Shown here: positions 1-11,418 of the stretch, piece by piece
Position numbering within the stretch: position 1 is the stretch's first letter
Layout: each line of letters begins with the position of its first letter
Assembly: GCA_009667805.1 (NCBI GenBank)
Contig: CM019069.1
Location: forward strand, 94,089,204-94,153,203
Source: Leptobrachium leishanense
Taxonomy: Eukaryota > Chordata > Amphibia > Anura > Megophryidae
Reading direction: 5' to 3'
DNA length: 64,000 nt
Translations under genes and position numbers: made by a program
The notes under the pieces: model-generated
Databases searched by the model: none
What the model saw: the letters and a program-made list of their open reading frames with translations, nothing else
Told to the model about the DNA's origin: nothing

Positions 1-1849
1 AACTGATGTGGGTGTGAAAATGAAAAATGACCACCAAACAGTATCCAATTTGTTTGGAGCAAACGGTTGCATCCATGGCATAAAAACACTCCATTTACAA
101 TACTTTGGGGTGTTAGCTTACCAAATATATGCACGTTCATAAAATTGGGGTATGTAAAAAGGCCCCTAAAAAGAAGATAAGCAAAGAAGATACTGTATGT
201 CAAATTAGAAAATTGACAAGCACATGTCAAAAGATTGGCGTAGCACCCCAAAAACAACAGAACAAATCTATATATCGGTGGTATCAATTTACTCAGAAGA
301 TGTTGCTGAACATATTTTGGGGTGTTTTTTGGCAGTAACCAATAACTGGATTTGACAATTCATGCCTAAAGTACAATGTGTGTGAAAAAATAACACAAAA
401 AGTGACTAGCTGAAAGTTTGACATAGAGCTAGTGCATGGAAAGTGTTAAAATACAACTCTTTGAAGTACCCTAGGGTGTGCCCTTTCTAAAAATATATGG
501 TTTGATGGGGGTAAATTATTTTGGCCGGCTTCAAAAATGTCCCAAATAGGACATGGGTGCATGATGACGAAATGTGAAAATTCCAAGTTGGAAAACTGAA
601 ATGCGCACCCCCCAAATAAGGCCTATTAGCCCCCAAATGACCCGACATACCTATACATGGGCGGTATCCATTTATTCAGAAGATGTTGCTGAACATATTT
701 TGGGGTGCTTTTTGGCAGTAAACCTTAAAGTTCTCAGTACATGTATTCTTAAATTGCGTTCAAAAAAAAAAATCACCAAAACTTTTTTTTCCTCAAACTT
801 TGGCATAGATTTGTGGTAAAATTGTTTGCATGGAAAGAGTCAAAATACCCCAAGTTTAATACCTTGATTTGTGTGCTTTAAAAAAATATGTATATGTGGA
901 GGGTTATTCAGGAATTAGTGACAGATATCAGTGTTACAATGTCACTATCACTAGTTTTGAAAATGAACTCTTTGGAAATGGCAAAGTGCTACTTGCACTT
1001 ATTGTTGCATAAAATAAGGAAAAAAGCGAGGAATATGTAAACATTGGGTATTGCTAAACTCAGAACTAAATTTAGAAACTACTAAGGAATTACATTTTTT
1101 TGACGGTTGTTGATACATAAGAAATTTTGGGGGTCAAAGTTCGAAAAAGTGGTGTTTTTTTCAATTTTTTTGTCATATTTCACAATGTTTTTTATAGTAA
1201 ATTATATGAAATGATGAAAAAGATGGTATCTTTATAAAGTCCATTTAATGACAAGAAAAACAGTGTAAAATATGTGTGGGTTGCGTAAACGAGTAAGAGG
1301 AAAATTTGTCCTAAACACTAACAGCGCAGAAACGTAAAAACAGCAGCGGTCACTAAAGGACGGGTTTGTGTAAGGCTGGGGTCAGACGAGCGTGATTTCT
1401 ACGGACTGTACGTCCGTGCAGTACGGACATCGTCAGTACGGATGACGCAGTAGTGGTCACACAGTCCGTTTTTTCACTGAAGTTATTTTTGACGGATGTA
1501 GGAGGGAAAAATAAATTACAATGAAAAAACATTCTGTCCGTCAAAAATGCTGGACGTATAAATGCAGTCCGTCTGACCATGCTCCATCACTCACACACAA
1601 AGCTATGCAGACGTTGTGGACGCAGCGCACTCCGCACGTCCGTTCTAGCAGTATTACGTTCTTGCCTAACCTGCGTCCGTTTGCCGCGGCCGTTGTGCGT
1701 CCGCAGTTCAGTGCGGACGTACTTCATGTGTCAGGCTCCAATGGACTTTCTTTCATGCTATCACGGACGTACTTTTAGGCGCAATCACGGACGTGAACAC
1801 TACGCTCGTCTGACACCAGCCTAAAACCGCCCGGTCACTAAGGGGTTAA
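1..1849 (+). mobile_element. piggyBac-type element, 3' fragment (copy A), cut by the window edge
   Basis: This stretch is the inverted counterpart of 54386-56525: the same blocks occur in the same order on the other strand, starting with the block that reads ATGACCACCAAACAG here. It ends in CACTAAGGGGTTAA at 1836-1849, matching the TTAACCCCTTAGTG end at 54382. The TTAA at the border and the CCCCTTA-type terminus are the hallmark of piggyBac-superfamily insertions. No transposase is present in this part. Only about two copies of the internal block containing GATGTTGCTGAACATATT are present (near 300 and 680), against four in the copy at 54-57 kb. Strand is given in the sense of the transposase relic of the other copy. 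A MITE at 1374-1821 interrupts it. Confidence 0.75.
1374..1821. mobile_element. PIF/Harbinger-like MITE (copy a), nested in the piggyBac fragment
   Basis: The ends are inverted: GGCTGGGGTCAGACGAGCG on the left and CGCTCGTCTGACACCAGCC on the right. TAA directly flanks both ends (1371-1373 and 1822-1824), and removing the 448 bp restores continuity with the related copy at 54.4 kb. A 3-bp TAA/TTA duplication is typical of PIF/Harbinger. There is no coding capacity; the interior is rich in imperfect ACGGACGT motifs. Related elements lie at 45317-45747 and 52738-53161. Confidence 0.7.
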
Positions 1850-2450
1850 ATGCAGGACTGAACAGGGGAAGTGAGCTCAGGTGAGGCTCCAGGGCTAGGA
1901 TGTCAGGTGCACACAAAGTCCAGGAACCTGTATAACCCATTATTACAGGGCTTAAAGGGGGTGCCAGGAGCCTGAGCGTGGTGACCCTGACAGCCGCGGA
2001 ACACAGGTAAAAATAAAAATGCAATTTTTAGAAGGTGTTTAAAATAAATAAAAAAATGCATGGAAATAATATAGAAGGTCCTATAAAAACGTTTGTTACA
2101 GAATTAAAAAAAAACAGCAATTTATAAAAAATCTGAATCAAACATTTCGCTAGGAAAATACGTTAAATTCTAAATAATAAAATGAATTCCTTCCTTAGTT
2201 CCTTCCACTCGACGCCCGTCTGGCCACCTCGCTGAGCGCAGTTAGTGCGCTCAGCACTGCAAGACTCGATCCTCCTATGGAGGATCGTGCTTAGCAGCTC
2301 TGTCAACACACGTCCTAGCATTTGACGGAGAGGCCTGTTGCGCACGCGCGCAGTTTGTGAGCGTGCAACAGCATCTAGCCAGCCCCGTCGCAACGCTGCG
2401 ATTGACGCCCGAGCCACTTCAGTACCTAGTGCGCTCGTCTGACACTGACC
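1850..2450. other. Non-coding, partly repeat-derived
   Basis: I see no gene. Near the right end, the block at about 2430-2451 (GTGCGCTCGTCTGACACTG) resembles the right terminus of the Harbinger-like MITE at 1374-1821, so a truncated copy may lie here. The matching left end was not found. Confidence 0.4.
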
Positions 2451-3603
2451 TTAAACCTGTCGAACGAAAGCACTGACAATCTGGGCATTTCTGGTGCTGT
2501 TTGGCGTTCTCTGTATAGATTAACCATTCTCTATGGTAAATATCCCTGCCAAATTGCAATGTATTTTGCCAATATTTGTCAAATTGCCAGCTGTTTGAAT
2601 AGCTGACTTGCCACGAAATTGCACTGTACGGGGAAATTCACGGTTTGGTGGCAAATTTGGCTCTCTTTGAATAAGCCCTTATGCGACAATTTCGACACCG
2701 GTGAAGATCACTGAACTGCACTGTATTTTGCCAGTATTTGGAGAAATGGCAGCTTTGTGAATAGACTGCCCCAAAATTGCACCGTAGGGTGAAATTCACC
2801 TTTTGGTGCTTGTGACTAACCCTTTAAATTTACTGGAGAATAAGCAACGTTTTAGCTGACTCAGCATTCTTTTTTTAAAGGAACATGCATGCTTTGCTAG
2901 TGTGCTTTTAAAAACATGCTATTCCTTTTGAATGAGTCAGTAGTGTCATTCAGCAGACCTAAAAAGCAAGTAAATAGGATATTTGTTTTATATTTACCTG
3001 CCTTCCTTTCTTTGAGTTGTCCACGCCCACTTCAGGAGGCACTTTAAACTAACCAATCAGTGTGCATACTTTGGTATACATAAAAAACACACTGAGCATG
3101 TGCGACTAAGTTGCTCCTCCTCCCTCCTGCACTTTGAACTGAGGGGAGGGTGGGGTTGAACTTTCACCCCCTGCTACTGCAGAGACGGGGAAAGAAAGAA
3201 ATCCATACAAACAGGGAGAAAAAGGGACCGCAGAGGGACAACACATAAAAGCACAGACACCGCAAGAAACGGTAAAGCGAGAAAAATGGCAAGAGAAAGC
3301 GCAAGAAAAGGTGCAGTGAGAGAGCACACATAAGAGACAGCAAAAGAAAGAGTGTGAGAGTGAGTGACTGTGTGAGGAAGTTTTGAGTGAGACAGTATGT
3401 AAGCCATGAAAGAGCTCAAGTGAGCGTGTCAGTGGGTGAATGAGTGAGTCTGTGTGAGAGAGAGTGAGTGTGGGAGCGAGTCAGAGGGTGAATGTGTGTG
3501 CGAGTCAGCCGGTGAGTGTTTTGGTCTCCGTTGCAGAGATGCTAATATTCAGTTCCTCGGTTTCCCCAGTCTGAGGTCCTGAGCTGCACAGCTTGTGTCA
3601 CAG
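2451..3603. other. Non-coding intronic sequence with diverged repeats
   Basis: Two loosely related blocks (around 2555-2660 and 2717-2815) share the pattern ATTGCA-TGTATTTTGCCA and probably come from one old repeat. From about 3160 to 3520 the plus strand is rich in GA/GTGA tracts. Open frames here have no recognisable domain. Confidence 0.4.
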
Positions 3604-4440
3604 GTATTTATAAAGCGCTAGCAAGTTCCGTAGAGCTGTGCAATGGGAGAGGCAGAATATCAAATGTCCATACAAGTTAAACACACAGAGCAGCAGGAAA
3701 GCGGACCCTGCCCAAGGGCTTACAATCTTAGAGGAGAGGGGTAACACACTAGAGGCCTGTTCAATACCTCAGCAGCTGCTGAATTGCTGCAGCGCAGCAA
3801 TTCAGTTTGCTGCAGCAGTGTCGTTGAACCCTTTGGATGCGAATTTTGAATCCAAAATGGCCGACAATTTCTTAATGAAAAATTCAGATTGTTTTTCGGA
3901 TCACTCGGACAAAAAATAATAAAGAGAAGCAGTCAGCACAATTCCGTTTTGTTTGCACACACCACAAATGATAGTTTTTAATGAATAAACGTTATGTTTA
4001 CTTCTGAAACAATATATAAATTGAACTGTAATATATGTCTATGTGCAGGGGGAAATAATAAATATTTTGTGCTTTGGTGAACAAAAACCTCAAAATTAAC
4101 ATTGCTGTAGGGAATTATTACTTGCTTCGAGGCGGCGGCCATCTTGCTGTAGGGCATTGTTACTGGCTTCATGCGGCGGCCATCTTTAATACGTCACACG
4201 AAGCATCTCCTCGGGTCGCTGCAAGTGCTAGGTTAGCACTGCTGAGCGCTGAGCGGTTGAACGGCGTTCAATGCAAGTTGCTAACTTAGCACTTGCAGCG
4301 GCTGAGGTATTGAACAGGCCTCTGGTGAGGGTAATAGCTCAGTATGTGAAGTAGTGTGGTGCATGGGGGCTGTGGGCAAGATGGAGCAAAAAATGTAGTT
4401 CATGTGAAGCTTTGATGGGTGGGGAATATTCAGGAAGTGG
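3604..4440 (-). repeat. L2 LINE 3' end, split by a MITE
   Basis: The plus strand at 3604 reads TATTTATAAAGCGC, the reverse complement of the usual L2 3' terminus (GCGCTTTATAAATA), followed by the reverse of the AGGGTCC and TTGTAAG blocks. The same order of blocks occurs in the longer L2 copy at 17716-17960. L2 similarity resumes after 4323, where GTGAAG and AAGATGGAGCAA match 17880-17930. No coding part remains in this copy. Confidence 0.7.
3751..4323. mobile_element. MITE with 23-bp perfect terminal inverted repeats, inside the L2 tail
   Basis: The first 23 bases (AGAGGCCTGTTCAATACC...) are the exact reverse complement of the last 23. Comparing with the uninterrupted L2 copy at 17852-17875 shows the insertion point precisely. 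The interior holds further inverted pieces and a duplicated CGGCGGCCATCTT block near 4130 and 4170. There is no transposase, and the flanks give no clear target duplication, so the superfamily is left open. Confidence 0.65.
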
Positions 4441-4982
4441 GAGCTGAAGAAACATCCCTAGCTGAGGGGAGTTGCCGGAGAAGATGAAATGACAGAGTTT
4501 AAAGCCAGAAAATAAAGTTTTTCACACATTTTTAATTTTTTTTTTGATTTATTCTAGTTTGTCTATAGGTATAAATGTGTTTAAAAGTCAACTTAAAAAA
4601 AATATGTATTTCTAGACCTGCATATCCCTTTTAAGCTTCAAAATGCTTGTTGAATCGGCTGGCACAGTCCATGTTCTCCAATACATTTTTCCTTCCCCCA
4701 CATACCGCCAATCAGTTAAAATTTTTGCGATAGGCAGAAAATACACATGGACAGTGGAAAGATAGTGGAAATGCCATGAGTTCCCTGGATGTGTGCTAGA
4801 TGTGAGTGCACATTGACGTCCGGTGCTTCCTCAGGTTAATGAGCATCCACTAGCATTCCCTAGGCATCAATCTGCAGTTCTGAAAAGTAAAGAAGTAATC
4901 AGGAGTTTGGAAATGTAAAAAAAAATCTACTTGTCCTAATAAGAAACCATTTCAACAAAATAGCATTAGGTCTTTATTCTTA
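4441..4982. other. Non-coding intronic sequence
   Basis: AT-rich sequence without a recognisable gene, RNA or element boundary up to the TA dinucleotide that precedes the Tc1 element at 4983. Confidence 0.4.
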
Positions 4983-5195
4983 CAGTGGGGCAAAACGTAT
5001 TTAGTCAGCCACCAATTGTGCAAGTTCTCCCACTTAAAAAGATGAGAGAGGCCTGTAATTGTCATCATGGGTACACTACTACGAGAGACAAAATGTGAAA
5101 AAAAATCCAGAAAATAACATTGTCTGATTTTCTTAAAGAATTTATTTGCAAATTATGGTGGAAAATAAGTATTTGGTCAATATCAAAAGTCCATC

Positions 5196-6218
5196 TCAAT
5201 ACTTTGTTATATATCCTTTGTTGGCAATGACCGAGGTCAAACCTTTTCTGTAAGTCTTCACAAAGTTTTCACACACTGTTGCTGGTATTTTTGCCCATTC
5301 CTCCATGCAGATCTCCTCTAGAGCAGTGATGTTTTGGGGCTGTCGCTGGGCAACACGGACCTTCAACTCCCTCCAAAGGTTTTCTATGGGGTTGAGATCT
5401 GGAGACTGGCTAGGCCACGCCAGGACCTTGATATGCTTCTTATGAAGCCACTCCTTCGTTGGCTGGGCGGTGTGTTTGGGATCATTGTCCTGCTGAAAGA
5501 CCCAGCCACGTTTCATCTTCAATGCCCTTGCTGATGGAAGGAGGTTTTCACTCAAAATCTCACGATACATGGCCCCATTAATTCTTCCCTTTACACGGAT
5601 CAGTCGTCCTGGTCCCTTTGCAGAAAAACAGCCCCAAAGCATGATGTTTCCGCCACCATGCTTCACAGTAGGTATGGTGTTCTTTGGATGCAACTCAGCA
5701 TTCTCTGTCCTCCAAACATGACGAGTTGAGTTTTTACCAAAAAGTTCTACTTTGGTTTCATCTGACCATATGACATTCTCCCAATCCTCTTCTGGATCAT
5801 CCAAATGCTCTCTAGCAAACTTCTGATGGGCCCGGACATGTACTGGCTTAAGCAGGGGGACACGTCTGGCACTGCAGGATTTGAGTCCCTGGCGGCGTAG
5901 TGTGTTACTGAGGGTAGCCTTTGTTACTTTGGTCCCAGCTCTCTGCAGGTCATTAACTAGGTCCCCCCGTGTGGTTCTGGGATTTTTGCTCACCATTCTT
6001 GTGATCATTTTGACCCCATGGGGTGAGATCTTGGGTGGAGCCCCAGATCGATGGAGATTATCAATGGTCTTGTATGTCTTCCACTTTCTAATGATTGATC
6101 CCACAGTTGATTTCTTCACACCAAGCTGCTTGCCTATTGCAGATTCAGTCTTCCCAGCCTGGTGCAGGTCTACAATTTTGTTTTTGGTGTCCTTCGACAG
6201 CTCTTTGGTCTTGACCAT
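5196..6218 (-). CDS. Tc1-family DD34E transposase, uninterrupted reading frame
   Basis: The 340-residue product is full length for a Tc1 transposase, which cuts and pastes its own element at TA sites in the nucleus. The N-terminal half (about 1-120) carries the paired helix-turn-helix DNA-binding region, beginning [20 protein letters not shown]. The catalytic half shows all three acidic residues: Asp in WSDETK, Asp in QQDNDPKHT and Glu in NPIENLW, with 34 residues between the last two. The GGG box appears as [12 protein letters not shown]. There is no stop or frameshift. The start was chosen at the ATG 1023 nt upstream of the stop because the protein begins there as in the family. The frame lies wholly outside the retroviral insertion, but the right inverted repeat is split, so self-mobility of this copy is doubtful. 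Confidence 0.93.
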   Translation of the reverse strand: MVKTKELSKDTKNKIVDLHQAGKTESAIGKQLGVKKSTVGSIIRKWKTYKTIDNLHRSGAPPKISPHGVKMITRMVSKNPRTTRGDLVNDLQRAGTKVTKATLSNTLRRQGLKSCSARRVPLLKPVHVRAHQKFAREHLDDPEEDWENVIWSDETKVELFGKNSTRHVWRTENAELHPKNTIPTVKHGGGNIMLWGCFSAKGPGRLIRVKGRINGAMYREILSENLLPSARALKMKRGWVFQQDNDPKHTAQPTKEWLHKKHIKVLAWPSQSPDLNPIENLWRELKVRVAQRQPQNITALEEICMEEWAKIPATVCENFVKTYRKGLTSVIANKGYITKY

Positions 6219-6503
6219 CGTAGAGTTTGGAGTGTGTCTGTTTGAGGTTGTGGACAGGTGTCTTTTATACTGATAACAAGTTCAAACAGGTGCCATTCAT
6301 ACAGGTAACGAGTGGAGGACAGAGGAGCCTCTTAAAGAAGACGTTACAGGTCTGTGAGAGCCATAAATCTTGCTTGTTTGTACTGTACTGTAGGTGACCA
6401 AATACTTATTTTCCACCATAATTTGCAAATAAATTCTTTAAAAATCAGACAATGTGATTTTCTGGATTTTTTTCCCCCACATTTTGTCTCTCATAGTTGA
6501 AGT

Positions 6504-8407
6504 TGTCGGATATAATCTCTGCACGTGAATACAACACGTTTATATATATTGGATTTATCAGCCAAGCCTCCAATATGTCTATATTGGACTTACTGGACCT
6601 ACCTCGGCAGTCGCCTCCAATATATCAGGGATTATTATTTCATAAGAAACTTATACGAGACACAAATATCAATCGTCTATATCTCTTAGAAATTATCCTG
6701 AATTCTTTTAATTGTCTGTGTTTTGCTTTAAAAAATACAATAATCAATAATCGGATAAAAATATATATATATTTATTACGTATACAAAAGAATTTCAAAT
6801 CTCATATCATAAACAACAATTTATAAACCACACTCCATCAGCATATAAAAACTAGCTTCACAATATATGTATCTCCGGTTAGTAACTGCATATATGATTA
6901 ATATCATTTACCTTATCAGTTAGTAACTAATACACAAATGGTTAATAAACATTTCTGCTTAATACAACATGCATTTCCCAGCAAACAATGTTTAACCAGC
7001 CAGCTCTTATAGATATATATATATCTCTGCTACATGGATCAACAAAAGATGAGTTAATTTAATAAGTAATAAAAACTTATTTAGTGAATCCTCCCCTAAT
7101 CTCGAGAATTAAACTTCTAATCTTATGCTTTTTATTTTGTAGTTATATAATTCCTTGCTTATTAATTTTAATCACAGTAATTTCCAAATTCAATATATAT
7201 ATTGGTATCAATCTTGCAACATGTCTTTAGGAATAAATCCTTATATCCACTTCTTCATATTTCTATCTGCAGAATAGAAAATACTTAGAATTTGGATTTT
7301 AACCGTATCCGAGAAGTCTCAGTCTGCGTTGCAAAATCTCTACAAATATATTTTTACATTAATTCCTTATTTCATACATTACCTGTCCAATTTGGATGTT
7401 GATGAGTCTGCCTTGGAATTTTCTATGTGATGCTTTGTTTTGGAATATGTGAAAATTATCGATATTAGATAATCAATGCATGCGAGTTAGAGATTTGGTG
7501 AGAATATTGATTGCCTCATGTCTTGGGATCTGAGTGCATGGCGATGTGAGTCTGATGTGAGTCTCCGTCTGATCTCCGACTTCTCAGAGTGTCATGTATA
7601 ATGAATGTCTGAGCGCATGGTGATGTGACTCTCTCCGCTGGAATCTCTGACTCTTCAGAAGGTCATGTGTAATGGACGTCTGAGTGCATTGCGATGTGAG
7701 TCTGTCTGCTGACATCTCTGACTGACTTACCAAAAACTTTTTCCCGCTTATTATAGCCACACAGTTAATATTAATGATAATATAAATCATTATTTTTACT
7801 ATCCTGTAGAGGGCAGTATTGCACTTCTTATATTAATTCCATTAATTCCATTAATTCTTATCTTAGGGTCACAAGGTCAGACTGGCTTAACAAAGAACCT
7901 TGTCTTCTAACTAGACTGTCTTGAGATTTATAGCTCTCCTCCCTTTTGGTTGCTAAGAGCCTTATCAGCTAAATTCTTTTCTGGTTACAGAATATTCTTC
8001 AGTGATTTCTTTTATTTATCAATTATACTTTCTACAATATTTATTGGAGTATATATTTCACTATTGTAATTATAATAAAATATACCTTGATTATAAACAT
8101 ATATTTTGTGAATATACTTTTATATTACAAAATATTTAACTCTTATTCCTATACCCAAAAGACAAAATCTCTTTTGTTTTAAAATTTAAAACAGACCAAT
8201 AAATTTACTTATGACATGTCTTAGCATTATCTCGCATTCATTCTAGGTTCCTTCATGTCTGGGATTTCTTAACCCAGGAATGAACTTTGTAAAAAAATCT
8301 TGTTCATTTCTAAACCTAGAGAATATTTTGAAAAAAAAAACTGTCTTTAAAACAAAATGGCTACAGACATCCATTTTAAATTCTTTGTCTCTCTAATATA
8401 CCCGACA
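6504..8407 (-). repeat. 3' LTR (in sense) of the endogenous retrovirus
   Basis: 1904 bp. Compared by eye with the other LTR I find only small length changes: an A-run near 6757, one T near 7424, one T near 8175 and one A near 8340. I found no base substitution. Within it, at about 7528-7730, a block with GTGCAT and GCGATGTGAGTCTG recurs about three times at roughly 75-bp spacing. Open frames in the LTR carry no domain I recognise. Confidence 0.88.
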
Positions 8408-8410
8408 TAA

Positions 8411-8419
8411 CCCCCCTTT
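8411..8419 (-). other. Polypurine tract of the endogenous retrovirus
   Basis: Read on the minus strand it is AAAGGGGGG, three bases before the TG of the downstream LTR. This is the usual primer position for plus-strand DNA synthesis. Confidence 0.75.
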
Positions 8420-8489
8420 GGTTTCTTTATATTTATTTATCAACTAAATAAATTTTAGGAAAACATACAATATCTCCCCCCTTTACCAA

Positions 8490-8702
8490 TTAGGCTAGGT
8501 TTCCACCTTTCGCAACACGTTTTTCTTCTTTCATCCAATTAATAATTGAAGATGTAGTGTTTTTAAACTTCAATGTACGTACTTTCTTTGTTAGTACAAT
8601 CATCCAGACAGTTAGAAACATAATTACTATACAAATCACAATCTCTGTAATCTTCGGCCCGTTATAAGCAGATAGCAATTGATGATCAATCTGTGAATAC
8701 AT
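8490..8702 (-). pseudogene. Env-like C-terminal tail with one membrane segment
   Basis: A 70-residue frame just upstream, in sense, of the polypurine tract has a strongly hydrophobic stretch of about 20 residues (IVICIVIMFLTVWMIVL) followed by a lysine-rich tail. That position and layout are those of the membrane anchor and cytoplasmic end of a retroviral envelope protein. The surface subunit, fusion peptide and most of the transmembrane subunit are absent. It could also be a chance hydrophobic frame. Confidence 0.45.
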
Positions 8703-9470
8703 TGGAGCATAAATTGTTAGATTAATTTTTTATTTATTAGAAGTTCAATAGTATAGTCATGCTAGTTCTTTAGCAAAGATTTCAAATCTGGATTCATGGG
8801 TATCTCTTGCCCTTGGAATACGACAACGATTTGTATCTCTTCATACCAGACTTCATATATAAAAAAAATTTCTCGATAACAACTCTTGATTCTTTAGAAA
8901 CTTTCATGAGAATCACGGGTGTGGGTATGAACACTCTCTGTTTTGTACCAGATTCTTCCAGTAAACATTTGCTTCACTCTCTGTGTATCAAACAGCGGTT
9001 GCAATAAAATATGCAGCAAATCTTTTCTTTCGGTGGTTCTTGTACATAGCAATCAACGGTATCCTGGCTGTATCCCGCATGTCTTTCAGGCTTGCATGAG
9101 CTTGATGCGCATGGGACTTTAGCATTCTCCTTGGAATTGTGCGGAAAACCGTAGAATTTCCAGATAGTCGCAATCTTTGGTGGTCCGATTCATCTTTGCG
9201 GATTAAGCGTCGCAGTTCGGATTAACCATTTATCTCAATTTCAACTGATTTTGCTCTCTCAAACGTGCTTTTGGCAGCTGTGCTGTCCATTTCGGATCCA
9301 GTCTTCTCAGCTTGCTCGCACTTAGTCTGGGGAGATAAAATACATTTTCCTTCTCTTTGCAGGGCAGGGTTTAAATCATCAACCATACAAACATTTGTAT
9401 TAATCATTTCATCATCACTTTCTGGTAAATTGTCATGGATGCTGGTTACTTCATCAGAAACATCATCTAG
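8703..9470 (-). other. Internal retroviral sequence between gag and the env-like tail
   Basis: Only short frames occur (for example 9222-9407 and 8988-9173, minus). None shows polymerase, integrase or protease motifs. The region probably contains the scar of an internal deletion, but I cannot locate the junction. Confidence 0.5.
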
Positions 9471-11266
9471 TCACTGGTTAGGTGGGGCTGCAGGTATTGC
9501 ATCTCTTACAACCTGACCAGGGTTATTTCCAGTCATTAACTGAGTGATCTGATCCAGTTTCTCTGTCAGCACACGGAAATCTTCCTGCATTTGACCCATA
9601 CGCTGGCGTACATTATATCTCCGCTTTCTATTCGTCCTTGGGGACGAAGCTTGCGCATTATCAGACGCATCAGATTCAGTCTTACCTCTGGTTGTTTCCT
9701 GTCTAGGTACATTTTCCCTTGATTTAACCCACTGACTTCTAGGTACCCATTGCTTCCTAGATTGAAATTTACTTCCTGAATTTTTTCTGGCAAACCCTTT
9801 TTCCTGATCTGGCTTGGATTTTTCCCTTTGGGGTATGGAGTCACGCAATATTTCCGCATAACTCTTTTTGTGGGACTCAAATTTAATATCTCCCTTTTTA
9901 GCGTGAATTTCCGCTATTTCCTCAGGTGAGTTTTTCACTCTTTTCCCCTGAGTTTCTTCACTATATTCAAATACAGTAAATAGGGTCATACTTTCTTTTA
10001 GTACCCAATCCAACCCATTTCTCGGGTCATAATCTCTTGCCAAAATGACCTTTATTTTATTTGGCAATGCGTCATAAAATAATTGGATAAATTCAGGGTT
10101 TTCAAAATCTGGGTTTCTTTCAGCCAAGCTGTACGCATTTTTAAGGACTGAAAGAAATTCACGGGGGCTTTGATTCGGTCTGCATTTTAGAGTTAAAATT
10201 GCTCTTTTCGCAGCTAGACTGGTGCGGTGAGGCCAAATTCGGATTTGACCTCAGAAACTACTTTACTCCATTTCCTTATACCAGATTCTTTCAAAGACTG
10301 AAAAAAATACCTATGTTTACTTTCAAAGACCCATGGAATCAACTCAATTTTCTGAGCATCTGAATCTATTCCCATTATTTCCACAGCTTCTTCAAACATC
10401 GATAAATGATTTATTATTCTTGATGATGCCTTAACATCAAAAATACCTACTGAGGTTTTCAGGAAATTAATAATTTTCGTTAAATCATTCACTTTATGAT
10501 ATTTCTTAATAGGCTGTGGCTGGCTAGAGTGATGTGATTTGAAATATTCCTGTGTAAGAGATTTTACTCTTTTTTCATCATGAGATTTAGTTTCACTTTC
10601 ACATTCGCTTTGGCTCTTCAGATAAACAGAGCTGTCATCAGGTCTTATCAGTGATGTATGGCTTAAAGCTTTCAAAGGGAACTTCTCTAACGAAGAATCT
10701 TTAACCCTTCGAACATCAGTTTCAACCTGACGTAACTCATCAGCGAATTTCTCATGTTCGCGTTTCATTCTCGCCAATTGTTTGGTTAGCTCCTTATTTA
10801 ATTTGGATAATTGAGCAATCTCATCTTGCATTTGATCTTTTTCTTTTGCACACACCTTCAACTCCATTATCATTCGTTCTGACTCATCTTTTAATTTATT
10901 TACGGTTTCATGCAAGTCACAATTTTTATTTTCTAATCTGTCTCTGGTTTCTTTGTCATCATTCAATCTCTTGTTCATTTCTGCGATCAAGTATATGCAT
11001 TCAGGCACAATTTTTAAAGCAAACATTTCTTTGTCCTTTTTATTTGTGGCTGCACTTATCTTTCGCAAACACTCAAGAAAATTTGATTGATCTGACCAGA
11101 TTGAATCAATATAATTCGATATATTTGATTGCAATTCTTTTATCCATTCAAATAAATCGTCTGTGACGTGTAACTTGTCCTTTAGATAAGACATAACATC
11201 TATCAATATTATTTGATTAGTATGTATCTCTACATCTTCCTGAGTCTCAGATTCTGACTCTGACAT
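9471..11266 (-). pseudogene. Retroviral gag-like region, broken by a frameshift
   Basis: Two long frames on the minus strand together cover a gag-sized region. The upstream frame, starting at the ATG at 11266 (a good start context, with A at -3; an in-frame ATG lies 60 nt further up), ends at a stop near 10214. It has an acidic N-terminus and a long heptad-rich coiled coil in its middle. The downstream frame (10127-9471, open from about 10205) contains a pattern like the capsid major homology region near 10130-10190. It then has a strongly basic, Arg/Lys-rich tail and ends with a short helical segment. No CCHC zinc knuckle is visible. The break near 10210 lies inside the capsid-like part, so it looks like a mutation and not a gag-pol recoding site. 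Gag would build the particle shell. The assignment rests on position, the homology-region pattern and LTR context. Confidence 0.65.
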
Positions 11267-11397
11267 TTTTACACTGTTTAGTAGATAACCGTAAAAACCA
11301 CAAGTCAAAATACAACAAGGAATCAAAATATATATATATACTTTATCTCTGTCTAATCAGACAATTACTGACAATTATAATCCAAACAAATACTACA

Positions 11398-11415
11398 ATC
11401 TCAGCAGTGCCTCCA
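11398..11415 (-). other. Primer-binding site, best match tRNA-Thr
   Basis: Read in sense: TGGAGGCACTGCTGAGAT, starting three bases after the CA that ends the LTR. TGG pairs with the tRNA CCA end. The following AGGCAC pairs with an acceptor ending GTGCCT, which fits the U discriminator and acceptor stem of vertebrate tRNA-Thr; I count about two mismatches to the usual tRNA-Thr 3' end as I know it. Confidence 0.6.
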
Positions 11416-11418
11416 ATT

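Noticed and set aside
6497..6826. Plus-strand frame of 109 residues, repeated at 11418-11729
   Set aside because: It lies in the retroviral LTR, on the strand opposite to the element, and resembles no protein.
10190..10225. Programmed frameshift between the two gag frames
   Set aside because: It would fall inside the capsid-like region and not at the gag-pol border, and I see no slippery heptamer followed by a clear pseudoknot; a mutation is simpler.
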